A DNA stretch of 10,158 nt, taken from assembly GCA_900538885.1 (NCBI GenBank), contig UQAI01000058.1, positions 1 to 10,158 on the forward strand, read 5' to 3'. The position numbers and the translations under genes are program-made. Below, piece after piece: positions 1 to 5,844 of this stretch; positions within the stretch are counted from its first letter, which is position 1; the number at the start of each line of letters is the position of its first letter. The DNA comes from an uncultured Mollicutes bacterium. GTDB taxonomy: Bacteria; Bacillota_I; Bacilli_A; ML615J-28; CAG-313. The notes under the pieces were generated by a model. That model was not told the origin of the DNA and ran no database searches. It saw only the letters and a list, made by a program, of their open reading frames with translations.

Positions 1-319
1 CCGGTCTTACCTTTTTGCCGTAATAGTTGATTGTTTTTAATAAAGGTTTTTTTAAGAAGTAAATATATAGGATAAAACCTAATATTAAGAAGAGAATAAA
101 ATAAATAGGAATGTATCCACTAGCTAGTTTATAACTAAATAAATAAGTTATAAGGAGTTGAACTAAGCAGTATATTATTTCAATAATTATTTTAATTACT
201 CTTGGCATTTTTGAACATTCAAGTGTATATAGCAAGACATCATACGTTGATATTAGATATATACCAAAGGCAATTAAGTATATTGATATATAAACTTCTT
301 CTTTAACTGTATGAATCAT
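1..319 (-). CDS. yabQ: Spore cortex biosynthesis protein YabQ, truncated by the window edge
   Basis: This minus-strand frame starts at ATG 319-317 and stays open to the window edge, giving 106 visible residues (MIHTVKEEVYISIYLIAFGI...). Its ATG overlaps the TGA stop of the gene before it in an ATGA arrangement, so translation is probably coupled. Three hydrophobic stretches are visible, at about residues 9-25, 41-62 and 70-90, followed by a basic tail. This fits YabQ, a membrane protein of the mother cell needed for cortex peptidoglycan formation around the forespore. Identification rests mainly on position directly after yabP, the pair conserved across endospore formers, and on the multi-helix topology; the visible sequence itself is weakly conserved. 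It is probably transcribed from the sigma-E-like promoter ahead of yabP. The C-terminus lies outside the window. Confidence 0.75.
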   Translation of the reverse strand, partial: MIHTVKEEVYISIYLIAFGIYLISTYDVLLYTLECSKMPRVIKIIIEIIYCLVQLLITYLFSYKLASGYIPIYFILFLILGFILYIYFLKKPLLKTINYYGKKVRP

Positions 320-606
320 TTAAACACTTTGCCTAAAAAACTAGTCTTTTTTTCAGTCTTTTTATCACTTGTATCATATATTAATGAATCAATGGCTCCA
401 CCTATCCACAAAATTCCTTTTTCTATTTCTAGATGTTGCATTTCTAGATTTTCACCTTTTACGGTCAATAATCCAAGATTTGTATTTACAACAAACTCTT
501 TGTTATTTAAACTTTCTATTTTTTTAACACCTGTAAGTTCTACTTTTTTTCGATCTTTAACTTTAATTTCTTGATTTAAAGATTCTACTTTATTTTCGTA
601 ATTCAT
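316..606 (-). CDS. yabP: Sporulation protein YabP
   Basis: A 96-residue soluble protein with the compact beta-rich YabP/YqfC pattern: KKVELTGVKKIESLNNKEF, then LGLLTVKGENLEMQHLEIEK, then an IxGxIDSLIYD ending. The hallmark is the T-x-x-G-x-L-x-(I/V)-x-G-E-x-L segment at about residues 43-55. YabP is a mother-cell sporulation protein linked to spore envelope or cortex formation in Bacillus. The length is close to the usual 95-100 residues. A clear ribosome-binding site GGAGG (614-618) precedes the ATG at 606. It overlaps yabQ by four bases and is divergent from lysS. A sequence matching the sigma-E consensus lies at 628-656. The last about 20 residues are lysine-rich and probably disordered. 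Confidence 0.88.
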   Translation of the reverse strand: MNYENKVESLNQEIKVKDRKKVELTGVKKIESLNNKEFVVNTNLGLLTVKGENLEMQHLEIEKGILWIGGAIDSLIYDTSDKKTEKKTSFLGKVFK

Positions 607-627
607 TTTAATACCTCCATTTACAAC

Positions 628-656
628 ATTGTATGTTTAAATTATTTATCATATGA
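628..656 (-). promoter_or_regulatory. Sigma-E-type sporulation promoter for yabPQ
   Basis: On the minus strand TCATATG (656-650) is followed by a 14-base spacer and CATACAAT (635-628). The Bacillus sigma-E consensus is roughly KMATATT, 14-15 bases, CATACAHT. The -10 element matches completely and the -35 at 6 of 7 positions. It lies 22 bases upstream of the yabP start codon and directly before its ribosome-binding site. In B. subtilis yabP is sigma-E dependent, so position and sequence agree. Expression itself is inferred. Confidence 0.65.
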
Positions 657-704
657 CTACTTTTTTTATACTAAATATGTTAAAATAAGTAATGAGAAAA
701 GTAC

Positions 705-712
705 AAAGGAGG
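705..712 (+). promoter_or_regulatory. Ribosome-binding site that sets the lysS start
   Basis: AAAGGAGG lies six bases upstream of ATG 719. An in-frame ATG at 692 lies upstream of this site and has no ribosome-binding site of its own, so the nine extra residues it would add are not credible. A possible -10 element, TATACT at 667-672, lies upstream without a convincing -35. Confidence 0.85.
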
Positions 713-718
713 TACTAT

Positions 719-2206
719 ATGGATCAAAATTTAACAGAACAAGAAATAGTCCGCCGTCAGAAAATGGAAGACTTACGAGCTAAAGGCATTGACCCTTTTG
801 GTAGCCGTTATGAAAGAACCGCAACAACTGGTGAAATTAAAGCAAAGTATGGAGATAAAACTAAAGAGGAATTAGAAGAACTTGCGGTAAAAGTAAGAGT
901 TGCTGGCCGTATCATGACAAAGCGTCGTAATGGTAAAATTAGTTTTATGCACTTACAAGATAAAGATGGACAAATTCAAATTTATTTACGCTACGATGTG
1001 TTAGGTGAAGAAGCTTATGATTTATTCAAAACTTCTGATATTGGTGATATCGTTGGTATTGCTGGTGAAGTTATGAGAACTCAAACTGGTGAATTAAGTG
1101 TTAAAGCACTTGAATATACTCATCTTTCTAAAGCTTTAAGACCTCTTCCTGAAAAATTCCACGGACTACAAGATAAAGAGGAAGCTAGACGTCGTCGTTA
1201 CGTTGATTTAATTATGAATGAAGACGCAAGACGTATTGCTTTCACACGTCCAAAGATTATTAGAGGAATTCAAAGATATCTTGAAAATATGGGATTTGTG
1301 GAAGTTGAAACTCCAGTTCTTAATCCTATCCTTGGCGGTGCAGCAGCGAAGCCATTTGTTACTCATCACAATGCTTTAGATATGGATTTCTATTTAAGAA
1401 TTGCTACTGAGCTTTCCTTAAAACGCCTTATTGTTGGTGGTATGGAAAGAGTATATGAAATTGGACGCCTATTCCGTAATGAAGGTATGGACGCAACACA
1501 CAATCCAGAATTCACTACAGTTGAAGCTTACATGGCTTATGGTGATATTGCTGATATGATGAACCTTGCTGAGGGATTAATTAATAGCCTTGCGAAAGAT
1601 GTAATTGGTACAACTGAAATTACTTACCGTAATCAACAGATATCTCTTGCGGCTCCATTTAGACGTTTACACATGGTTGATGGAATTAAAGAACAAACAG
1701 GTATTAATTTCTTTGAAATAACTGATTTAGATGAAATGCTACGTCTTGCAAAAGAACACAACATTGATGTGCCTAAACATCAAAGATCATATGGACACAT
1801 CATTAATCTATTCTTTGAAAAATATGTAGAAGAAACTTTAATTCAACCTACATTTGTTTATGGTCACCCAATTGAAATTAGTCCTCTTGCAAAAAAGAAC
1901 GCAAAAGACCCACGTTTCACTGATCGTTTTGAATTATTCATTAATGGTAAAGAATATGCAAATGCCTTTACAGAGTTAAATGATCCAATTGATCAAAGAC
2001 AAAGATTTGAAGCTCAATTAAAAGAAAAAGAATTAGGTAATGATGAAGCTAATGAAATGGATGAAGATTTCGTAGAAGCTCTAGAATATGGTATGCCTCC
2101 AACTGGTGGTATTGGTATTGGTATAGATAGACTTGTAATGTTACTAACTAATACAGATAATATTCGTGATGTTATCTTATTCCCTCATATGAGAGGAAGA
2201 CAATAA
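719..2206 (+). CDS. lysS: Lysine--tRNA ligase (class II)
   Basis: Charges tRNA-Lys with lysine in the cytoplasm using ATP. From ATG 719 the protein has 495 residues, the usual size for bacterial LysS. It has an N-terminal helix, an OB-fold anticodon-binding domain at about residues 55-140 (VRVAGRIMTKRRNGKISFMH), then the class II catalytic domain. Motif 1 is VETPVLNPILGGAAAKPF, motif 2 is GRLFRNEGMDATHNPEFT, and motif 3 is GGIGIGIDRLVMLL near the C-terminus. All three motifs are intact. Start choice rests on the strong ribosome-binding site at 705-712. It stands alone on the plus strand, divergent from yabP, and is followed by a bidirectional terminator that separates it from the minus-strand accessory genes. 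In B. subtilis lysS lies in the same wider neighbourhood as yabPQ and hslO. Confidence 0.97.
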   Translation: MDQNLTEQEIVRRQKMEDLRAKGIDPFGSRYERTATTGEIKAKYGDKTKEELEELAVKVRVAGRIMTKRRNGKISFMHLQDKDGQIQIYLRYDVLGEEAYDLFKTSDIGDIVGIAGEVMRTQTGELSVKALEYTHLSKALRPLPEKFHGLQDKEEARRRRYVDLIMNEDARRIAFTRPKIIRGIQRYLENMGFVEVETPVLNPILGGAAAKPFVTHHNALDMDFYLRIATELSLKRLIVGGMERVYEIGRLFRNEGMDATHNPEFTTVEAYMAYGDIADMMNLAEGLINSLAKDVIGTTEITYRNQQISLAAPFRRLHMVDGIKEQTGINFFEITDLDEMLRLAKEHNIDVPKHQRSYGHIINLFFEKYVEETLIQPTFVYGHPIEISPLAKKNAKDPRFTDRFELFINGKEYANAFTELNDPIDQRQRFEAQLKEKELGNDEANEMDEDFVEALEYGMPPTGGIGIGIDRLVMLLTNTDNIRDVILFPHMRGRQ

Positions 2207-2214
2207 GAAAAAAT

Positions 2215-2256
2215 AAGACTTTAGATTAACCAATTGGTTATTTCTAAAGTCTTTTT
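2215..2256 (+). terminator. Intrinsic terminator after lysS, probably bidirectional
   Basis: An 11-base-pair stem, AAGACTTTAGA (2215-2225) with TCTAAAGTCTT (2243-2253), is followed by a T run. The loop itself contains the perfect palindrome TAACCAATTGGTTA (2227-2240). Read on the minus strand the stem is also followed by a T-rich tract (ATTTTTTC), so it can also end transcripts coming from the minus-strand island. Confidence 0.8.
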
Positions 2257-2272
2257 TAGTTAATTGTGTGTT

Positions 2273-2310
2273 AAAGTGTAGCGTGCCATGCTACACTTTT
2301 TCATTTTTTG
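2273..2310 (+). terminator. Second hairpin with T tract downstream of lysS
   Basis: AAAGTGTAGC (2273-2282) pairs with GCTACACTTT (2290-2299) around a 7-base loop, followed by TTCATTTTTT. It looks like a backup terminator for lysS. ATGCTACA (2288-2295) can alternatively pair with TGTAGCAT (2317-2324), giving two mutually exclusive hairpins. There is no T tract on the minus-strand side. Confidence 0.5.
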
Positions 2311-2365
2311 TCAAACTGTAGCATAGCTTTTGTGTTTATTTTTAGTACTCAATTGTTTTTTTTAG

Positions 2366-2384
2366 TTTCATTATACCATCTAAA
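2366..2384 (-). repeat. Vestigial copy of the avd ribosome-binding site and start codon
   Basis: These 19 bases match 2966-2984 at 17 positions. That second site holds the ribosome-binding site and start of the Avd-like gene. Here the frame ATGAAACTAAAA ends at a stop after nine codons, so no protein is made. With the orphan variable-region tail next to it, it shows that the target-to-avd junction once existed in a second copy. Confidence 0.6.
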
Positions 2385-2415
2385 GTGTACACCTAGATTT
2401 GCACTTTGTACTTGA

Positions 2416-2589
2416 TTATCTAAGGCTAATGGTTATTGCAGCCGAAACACCAACATCATCGTTATTACCCCAACTGAGGTCATAGCCACCAAATTTGCCT
2501 GCGGGGTTAATGTGCTGCACGCCGTATCCTTCGTAACCGTAACCATTATGAGGACTGCGGAGCCAACCGCGCACCAATAGTTTTACAAC
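2416..2589 (-). pseudogene. Orphan 3' end of a second DGR target (second variable-region-like cassette)
   Basis: A 57-codon open stretch without start codon, bounded upstream by TAG at 2590-2592. It encodes a C-terminal DUF6273-like end: GWLRSP, a 33-residue segment rich in Gly, Tyr, Asn and Asp, then DVGVSAAITISLR and stop. The SP...VGVSAAITISL frame is shared with the end of the large surface protein at 3048-3179, while the segment between is unrelated in sequence and six codons longer. GC is about 50-55%, well above its surroundings. The similarity continues past the stop: 2396-2418 matches 3028-3050 at 22 of 23 bases. I read it as the tail of a second, deleted target gene. It could instead be a template-repeat remnant, since it lies right after avd where templates usually are, but it is not adenine-rich and does not match the other copy outside adenines. 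Confidence 0.6.
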
Positions 2590-2596
2590 CTAACCC

Positions 2597-2971
2597 CTAT
2601 ATATTGCTAATTCTTCTTTTATCACTTAACATCCAGTTATAAAGTAACTTCATACAAATATTTATCATTTCTGTAATATTTTCATATTGCTTAAACAATA
2701 TGCATTTTTCTTTACATCCTAAATCACACAAATAATCAAGAAACTGAAACTTAACATATACATCATTTTGATACATTAATCTATTACTACTTCCTAAAAC
2801 CTCATTATTTGCTTTATATAATAATTCAATAATATCAAACAATAAATTATTTATCCTATTGATATATGTATAACGATGCTTTTTAGGACTTTTCTCACTA
2901 ATTGTCATTATACATTCAGTTAATCTCTTTGATTCTGTTATTACTTTTAATTCTGATTCATTCTTTTTCAT
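2597..2971 (-). CDS. avd: Avd-like DGR accessory protein (four-helix bundle, S23/IVS family)
   Basis: A 124-residue basic, wholly helical protein. It begins MKKNESELKVITESKRL and contains SPKKHRYTYINRINNLLFDI at about residues 28-47, which is the signature of DGR accessory variability proteins and related S23-type four-helix bundles. It ends CMKLLYNWMLSDKRR. In characterised DGRs Avd forms a pentameric barrel that binds the reverse transcriptase and template RNA and is needed for mutagenic retrohoming. I chose ATG 2971 (a second ATG lies at 2974) because of the AGGTGG ribosome-binding site at 2976-2981. A longer frame to 3190 is open but runs through the variable region of the previous gene out of frame. 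It lies 76 bases after the target gene stop on the same strand, as in target-avd-template-RT loci. No reverse transcriptase follows in this window. Confidence 0.8.
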   Translation of the reverse strand: MKKNESELKVITESKRLTECIMTISEKSPKKHRYTYINRINNLLFDIIELLYKANNEVLGSSNRLMYQNDVYVKFQFLDYLCDLGCKEKCILFKQYENITEMINICMKLLYNWMLSDKRRISNI

Positions 2972-2984
2972 CATACCACCTAAA

Positions 2985-3027
2985 ACGGGCGGCCTCCTCG
3001 CGCTTCGCTTTTGATTAGAGGCACTAT
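2985..3027 (-). other. GC-rich spacer between target stop and avd
   Basis: This 43-base stretch separates the conserved post-stop block (3028-3050) from the avd ribosome-binding site. It contains GGGCGGCC, GCGCTTCGC and the pairable ends GCCTC and GAGGC, so a hairpin is possible. In the second, vestigial copy the equivalent spacer is only 11 bases (2385-2395). Known DGRs often need a hairpin or cruciform just downstream of the variable region; whether this is one is inference. Confidence 0.35.
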
Positions 3028-3050
3028 GATTTGCACTTCGTACTTGATTA
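3028..3050 (-). repeat. Conserved block after the variable region (copy 1; copy 2 at 2396-2418)
   Basis: 22 of 23 bases are identical to 2396-2418. It covers the stop codon and following bases. On the minus strand it can form a small stem GTAC/GTGC around GAA (AAA in the other copy). The adjoining coding tail (3051-3086 against 2419-2454) matches at 28 of 36 bases while encoding the same GVSAAITISL, so the protein end is under selection or homogenised. Confidence 0.65.
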
Positions 3051-4916
3051 GCTAAGGCTGATAGTAATGGCTGCCGAAACGCCGACGCTGTCACGGATGA
3101 ACCAGTAGCTGTAGAGGTGCCCATCGTCGCTGACGCAACGCGCGTAGTAGTCGTTGAGGTGGTCAGGACTGCGGAACCAATAATAGCCATTGTTGTAATA
3201 ACTATCGTCTTTGTTCATACAACACCCTTGTGCTTTCGCATAGTCTGTTAGTTGTTTTTGTCTTGAAGCATTATCTATAAATCCATATTCAGTGTTCGTT
3301 ATATCTTTATAACTTAATAAGTATACTTTATCATATGTATTATTACATATATATTTATTGGAAGAATCTCCAGTTGATGCTAAACTATTATCTACTAGGG
3401 TTGTATTAATACATAATTGTAATACTTTTGTAAATGCATTGTTATAGAAATCTTTATTTAACCAGTTTCTTATATCTGAATATTCATAGTTATTTGGATA
3501 AATTATTTTTCCATCTATTGTTCTAGTACCAGTAGATGCATTAAACACTTGATTATCTATAATTAAATCTGTTACTAGTTTATACTGTGTTCCATTTACT
3601 TGTAGTATCTTCCATTTAATTGGTTCTACTTTAAAGTAATAAGTTGTACCTTTTACTATTTGTTGTTTGTTACTAAAGTAATAGGGTGATGAATATGGTT
3701 TTGCAGTTACTTTAGCATAACGTTCATTATCACTACCTAAATAGTAGCCATCACTATCTGGTATATTTGATATAATTGTTACATTATCATCTTTTATGGA
3801 TTGAGGATATTCTCCAAAATAGATATATTGATTACCATTTTCAATAATAAATATTGAGTCTTCACACCTTGTGCATTTACCACTTACATAATTATGTCCT
3901 AATGCTTCTATTTCTACTTCTTCTAGTAATTTATGACATATCGTACACTCCGTATGTTTTGAACCTTTATCTAAGCAAGTTGGTTCTACATCTATAATCC
4001 AATCACTCTCTTTATGTCCAGTAGAAGGTAATTCTTTAAAGGTTGTGTAATCACATCTACTACATGTATCATATTCAGTATGGCCTTTGGTTGTACATGT
4101 TGGATCTAACTTATCGTGATGTTCTAAATCATGACCTAACTTATTAATTACTTCTGTCTCAAGGGTTTCATGACATACTGTACATTCTTTATGTTTTGAA
4201 CCATCAAGTATACATGTTGAATCTTTATCTATTATCCAATCACTTGATTTATGACCAAGTGATGGTAATTCTTTAAAGGTTGTATAATCACATCTACTAC
4301 ATGTGTCATATTCTGTATGACCTTTTGTTGTACATGTAGGACCTAATTTTTCATGATGAATTAAATCATGTCCTAATTTTGATAGGATTTCTACTCTTAT
4401 AGTATTACATTCTATACATGTGTACTCTTTTTCTCCATTATATTCACAAGTTGGATTTGTAGTTATTTTTCCTTCATTCCACTTATGTACATGTATTGTA
4501 TCATTATACGCATTACATCCAGGTTTTGTACATACACCATCTTTTCCATAATGGTGAACTTCGTATTGTTCACCAACATTTATCACCTTTTCATTTTGAT
4601 TAAACACTTGTAGTATTTCTTCTTGTTTATCATGAAATACTGCATCTTTGGTCATTATGAACTTACCAGTTGTAAAAGATGTTAATGTTTCTATATAACC
4701 ATGTTCATAATAGCATTCACTAGTTGATACATTTTCTACTTTTAACTCTTGCAAATGTCCATAGTGATGAATTGTATCATTTGGAGCATTTATTTCTAAA
4801 GCTCCCCCATTTGTACAGATAGTAATGTCTTTATTTAACTTGTTTTGTTGATATATTATTTTTGTTGAAATGTTGTTGCCGACATCTATTCCATTTTCTA
4901 TTTCAATGTTGCCAAG
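3048..4916 (-). CDS. DGR target: Cys-rich repeat and DUF6273-like surface protein (C-terminal part of a frameshifted gene)
   Basis: The frame is open from 4916 down to TAA at 3048-3050, after an in-frame stop at 4919-4917. There is no ATG in the first part and no ribosome-binding site at the first alternative start (TTG, 4754), so it is most likely the continuation of the pilin-like frame 4898-5374, lost by one base. Counting from TTG 4754: a beta-rich segment (residues 1-70, preceded by ITICTNGGALEINAPNDTIH), then zinc-ribbon-like Cys-pair modules (75-300) including two 79-residue tandem repeats, then a DUF6273-like domain (about 303-568; YIYFGEYPQS, PIKWKIL, NYEYSDIRNWLNKDFYNNAF, LLSYKDITN, TDYAKAQGC, WFRSP). 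The last about 40 residues are the hypervariable-type tail. The likely role is an extracellular binding protein whose ligand surface is diversified by a DGR; this is inferred. The avd-like gene follows. Confidence 0.75.
   Translation of the reverse strand, partial: LGNIEIENGIDVGNNISTKIIYQQNKLNKDITICTNGGALEINAPNDTIHHYGHLQELKVENVSTSECYYEHGYIETLTSFTTGKFIMTKDAVFHDKQEEILQVFNQNEKVINVGEQYEVHHYGKDGVCTKPGCNAYNDTIHVHKWNEGKITTNPTCEYNGEKEYTCIECNTIRVEILSKLGHDLIHHEKLGPTCTTKGHTEYDTCSRCDYTTFKELPSLGHKSSDWIIDKDSTCILDGSKHKECTVCHETLETEVINKLGHDLEHHDKLDPTCTTKGHTEYDTCSRCDYTTFKELPSTGHKESDWIIDVEPTCLDKGSKHTECTICHKLLEEVEIEALGHNYVSGKCTRCEDSIFIIENGNQYIYFGEYPQSIKDDNVTIISNIPDSDGYYLGSDNERYAKVTAKPYSSPYYFSNKQQIVKGTTYYFKVEPIKWKILQVNGTQYKLVTDLIIDNQVFNASTGTRTIDGKIIYPNNYEYSDIRNWLNKDFYNNAFTKVLQLCINTTLVDNSLASTGDSSNKYICNNTYDKVYLLSYKDITNTEYGFIDNASRQKQLTDYAKAQGCCMNKDDSYYNNGYYWFRSPDHLNDYYARCVSDDGHLYSYWFIRDSVGVSAAITISLS
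3051..3179 (-). other. DGR-type variable region of the target gene
   Basis: The 3' end of the large surface protein, from WFRSP to SLS-stop. Between CCT (3167-3165) and GGC there are 27 codons (3164-3084): 21 end in C, three in T, three in G, none in A. The 120 bases 3061-3180 contain 69 G or C (about 58%), against about 37% in the next 60 bases. In an AT-rich genome this is expected if a template with AAC-type codons has had adenines replaced at random, leaving the C in place. The fixed end VGVSAAITISLS would correspond to the 3' conserved (IMH-like) part. No template repeat is in the window, so the call rests on codon pattern, position at the C-terminus of a DUF6273-like domain, and the Avd-like neighbour. 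Confidence 0.72.
3903..4376 (-). repeat. Two tandem 237-base repeats encoding Cys-pair modules
   Basis: Units at 4376-4140 and 4139-3903 each encode 79 residues beginning LGHDL and containing PTCTTKGHTEYDTCSRCDYT, then GHK-x-SDWIID and a C-x2-C module (ECTVCH or ECTICH). Each unit is a pair of about 40-residue modules with a TC-x(n)-C-x2-C pattern, common in large Bacillota surface proteins. A partial third unit starts LGHNY with CTRC. The close match suggests recent duplication and possible copy-number change by recombination. Confidence 0.85.
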
Positions 4917-5374
4917 TTAGTATTGCCACTTAAATAAATACTATAATCTAGTTCTTTTAATTCTTGAATATCATTTACTATTTTCCATAATTTATAATTA
5001 TTTTTATCTTTTTCTATTAACTTTTTAGTCTTCTCTTCCCCATATAGTAATTTATAATCTTTTGTTAAAGCAAAGCGATCATTTACTTCATCCCATACAA
5101 TATCGCCAGAACTTGTTGGAGTTATTTTTTCTACAGAATATCCTCCATCAAATGCATCTTTTAATGCTTCTGACATTGTATTGTTTTTTCCTTCTATTTC
5201 ATTAGTAGCAAGTATTATATTCAAATTTTTTACAAGCATTACATCTGAACTTATTTTTGCTTTTTTAATATAGCTTGCTAATGACGGAACTAGCACAGCC
5301 GCAAGTATACCTATTATTACAATAACAATAATTAATTCTGTTAAAGTAAAGCCTTTACGTTTTTTTAATTTCAT
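4898..5374 (-). CDS. Type IV pilin-like N-terminal part of the frameshifted surface protein
   Basis: Starts with a class III prepilin leader: MKLKKRKG, cleavage expected after the Gly, then FTLTELIIVIVIIGILAAV with Glu at mature position 5, and a helix continuing to SYIKKAK. Such proteins are cut and N-methylated by a prepilin peptidase and are carried by type IV pilus or type II-like pseudopilus machinery. The rest (residues 36-158) is a small globular pilin-like region. AAGGAG lies seven to eight bases before ATG 5374. The frame ends at TAG 4900-4898, exactly where the next frame (3048-4916) becomes open. Re-reading one base between 4916 and 4900 would fuse both into a protein of about 775 residues, an arrangement familiar from pilin-like surface proteins of gut Bacillota. 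No slippery heptamer is obvious, so a one-base deletion or a sequence error is likelier than programmed frameshifting. No pilus assembly genes are in the window. Confidence 0.85.
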   Translation of the reverse strand: MKLKKRKGFTLTELIIVIVIIGILAAVLVPSLASYIKKAKISSDVMLVKNLNIILATNEIEGKNNTMSEALKDAFDGGYSVEKITPTSSGDIVWDEVNDRFALTKDYKLLYGEEKTKKLIEKDKNNYKLWKIVNDIQELKELDYSIYLSGNTNLATLK

Positions 5375-5406
5375 AATAAACTCCTTTTTTATACTTACAC
5401 ATTTTA

Positions 5407-5434
5407 AAAACGAGTGATCTAGTATACTCGTTTT
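5407..5434 (-). terminator. Intrinsic terminator between the SHOCT gene and the pilin-like gene
   Basis: AAAACGAGT (5407-5415) pairs with ACTCGTTTT (5426-5434) around a 10-base loop. On the minus strand it is followed by TTTTTAAAAT. It lies eight bases after the stop of the SHOCT gene and before the ribosome-binding site of the pilin-like gene, so the latter probably has its own promoter in the short remaining gap; I could not identify it with confidence. Confidence 0.7.
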
Positions 5435-5442
5435 ATTTTCAG

Positions 5443-5844
5443 TTATAAATTCAACAATTGTTTTTTCTTTTGATCAAATTCTTCTTGTGTTATAATTCCA
5501 AGGTCAAGTAGTTCTTTATATTTTTTTATTTCATCTGCAGCAGATAAAGTATTTACTACTACTGGAGCATTCTTTTTACTTTTGCATTCATGGATTCTAG
5601 TTTTAATATATTCATATGCTTTTTTACATTCTTCAATATTGCTTACACCTTTCATAATGACAAAGCTATTTTCACTATTTAAATTATTTTCACCACTATG
5701 TGAACCTGGATATTCAAGTTGAATAAATCCATTTATAAAAGTGGATGCATCACGATATTGGACACTTGTTAAATCACTATAATAAAAGGTTTTATCACCA
5801 TCAAATGCTCTTTGCGCAAGGAACCCAAACATTCCTTTTTTCAA
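5443..5844 (-). CDS. PH-like (DUF4429-type) and SHOCT domain part of a split zinc-ribbon protein
   Basis: A 133-residue frame starting at TTG 5844. Residues 1-85 are most of a PH-like or DUF4429-type domain (FYYSDLTSVQYRDASTFING, FIQLEYPG). Residues about 104-133 are a SHOCT module (DEIKKYKELLDLGIITQEEF...KKQLL), a short helical domain often found at protein ends. TTG 5844 lacks a ribosome-binding site, and the next ATG (5832) also has none at proper distance. The first strand of the PH-like domain (YGVRMRVYKDYCVIS) lies at the end of the frame before it (5841-6206). The two are therefore most likely one gene of about 255 residues split by a one-base deletion at 5841-5845. The function of such zinc-ribbon/PH/SHOCT proteins is not established. 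Confidence 0.75.
   Translation of the reverse strand: MKKGMFGFLAQRAFDGDKTFYYSDLTSVQYRDASTFINGFIQLEYPGSHSGENNLNSENSFVIMKGVSNIEECKKAYEYIKTRIHECKSKKNAPVVVNTLSAADEIKKYKELLDLGIITQEEFDQKKKQLLNL

Noticed and set aside
311..574. An 87-codon plus-strand frame
   Set aside because: It lies antisense inside yabP and yabQ, which have matching protein families, overlapping stop/start and a ribosome-binding site. No family similarity is seen in the plus frame.
692..718. Upstream ATG adding nine residues to LysS
   Set aside because: The ribosome-binding site AAAGGAGG lies downstream of it and six bases before ATG 719.
2416..2589. Template repeat (TR) of the DGR
   Set aside because: It sits where a TR is expected, but it differs from the variable region at many non-adenine positions, has a different length and is not adenine-rich. 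An orphan target tail fits better. Kept as an alternative.
2974..3190. A 73-codon N-terminal extension of the Avd-like frame, rich in Thr, Ser and Ala (MAIIGSAVLTTSTTTT...)
   Set aside because: It is the variable region of the target gene read in another frame. The low-complexity composition is a by-product of the NNC codon run, and the Avd start has its own ribosome-binding site.
3903..4376. CRISPR array or insertion-sequence repeat
   Set aside because: The repeats are coding, adjacent and in frame, with no spacers, terminal inverted repeats or transposase.
4898..4916. Programmed -1 ribosomal frameshift joining the pilin and target frames
   Set aside because: No X-XXY-YYZ slippery heptamer or clear downstream stem is visible in the overlap, so an indel is the simpler reading.
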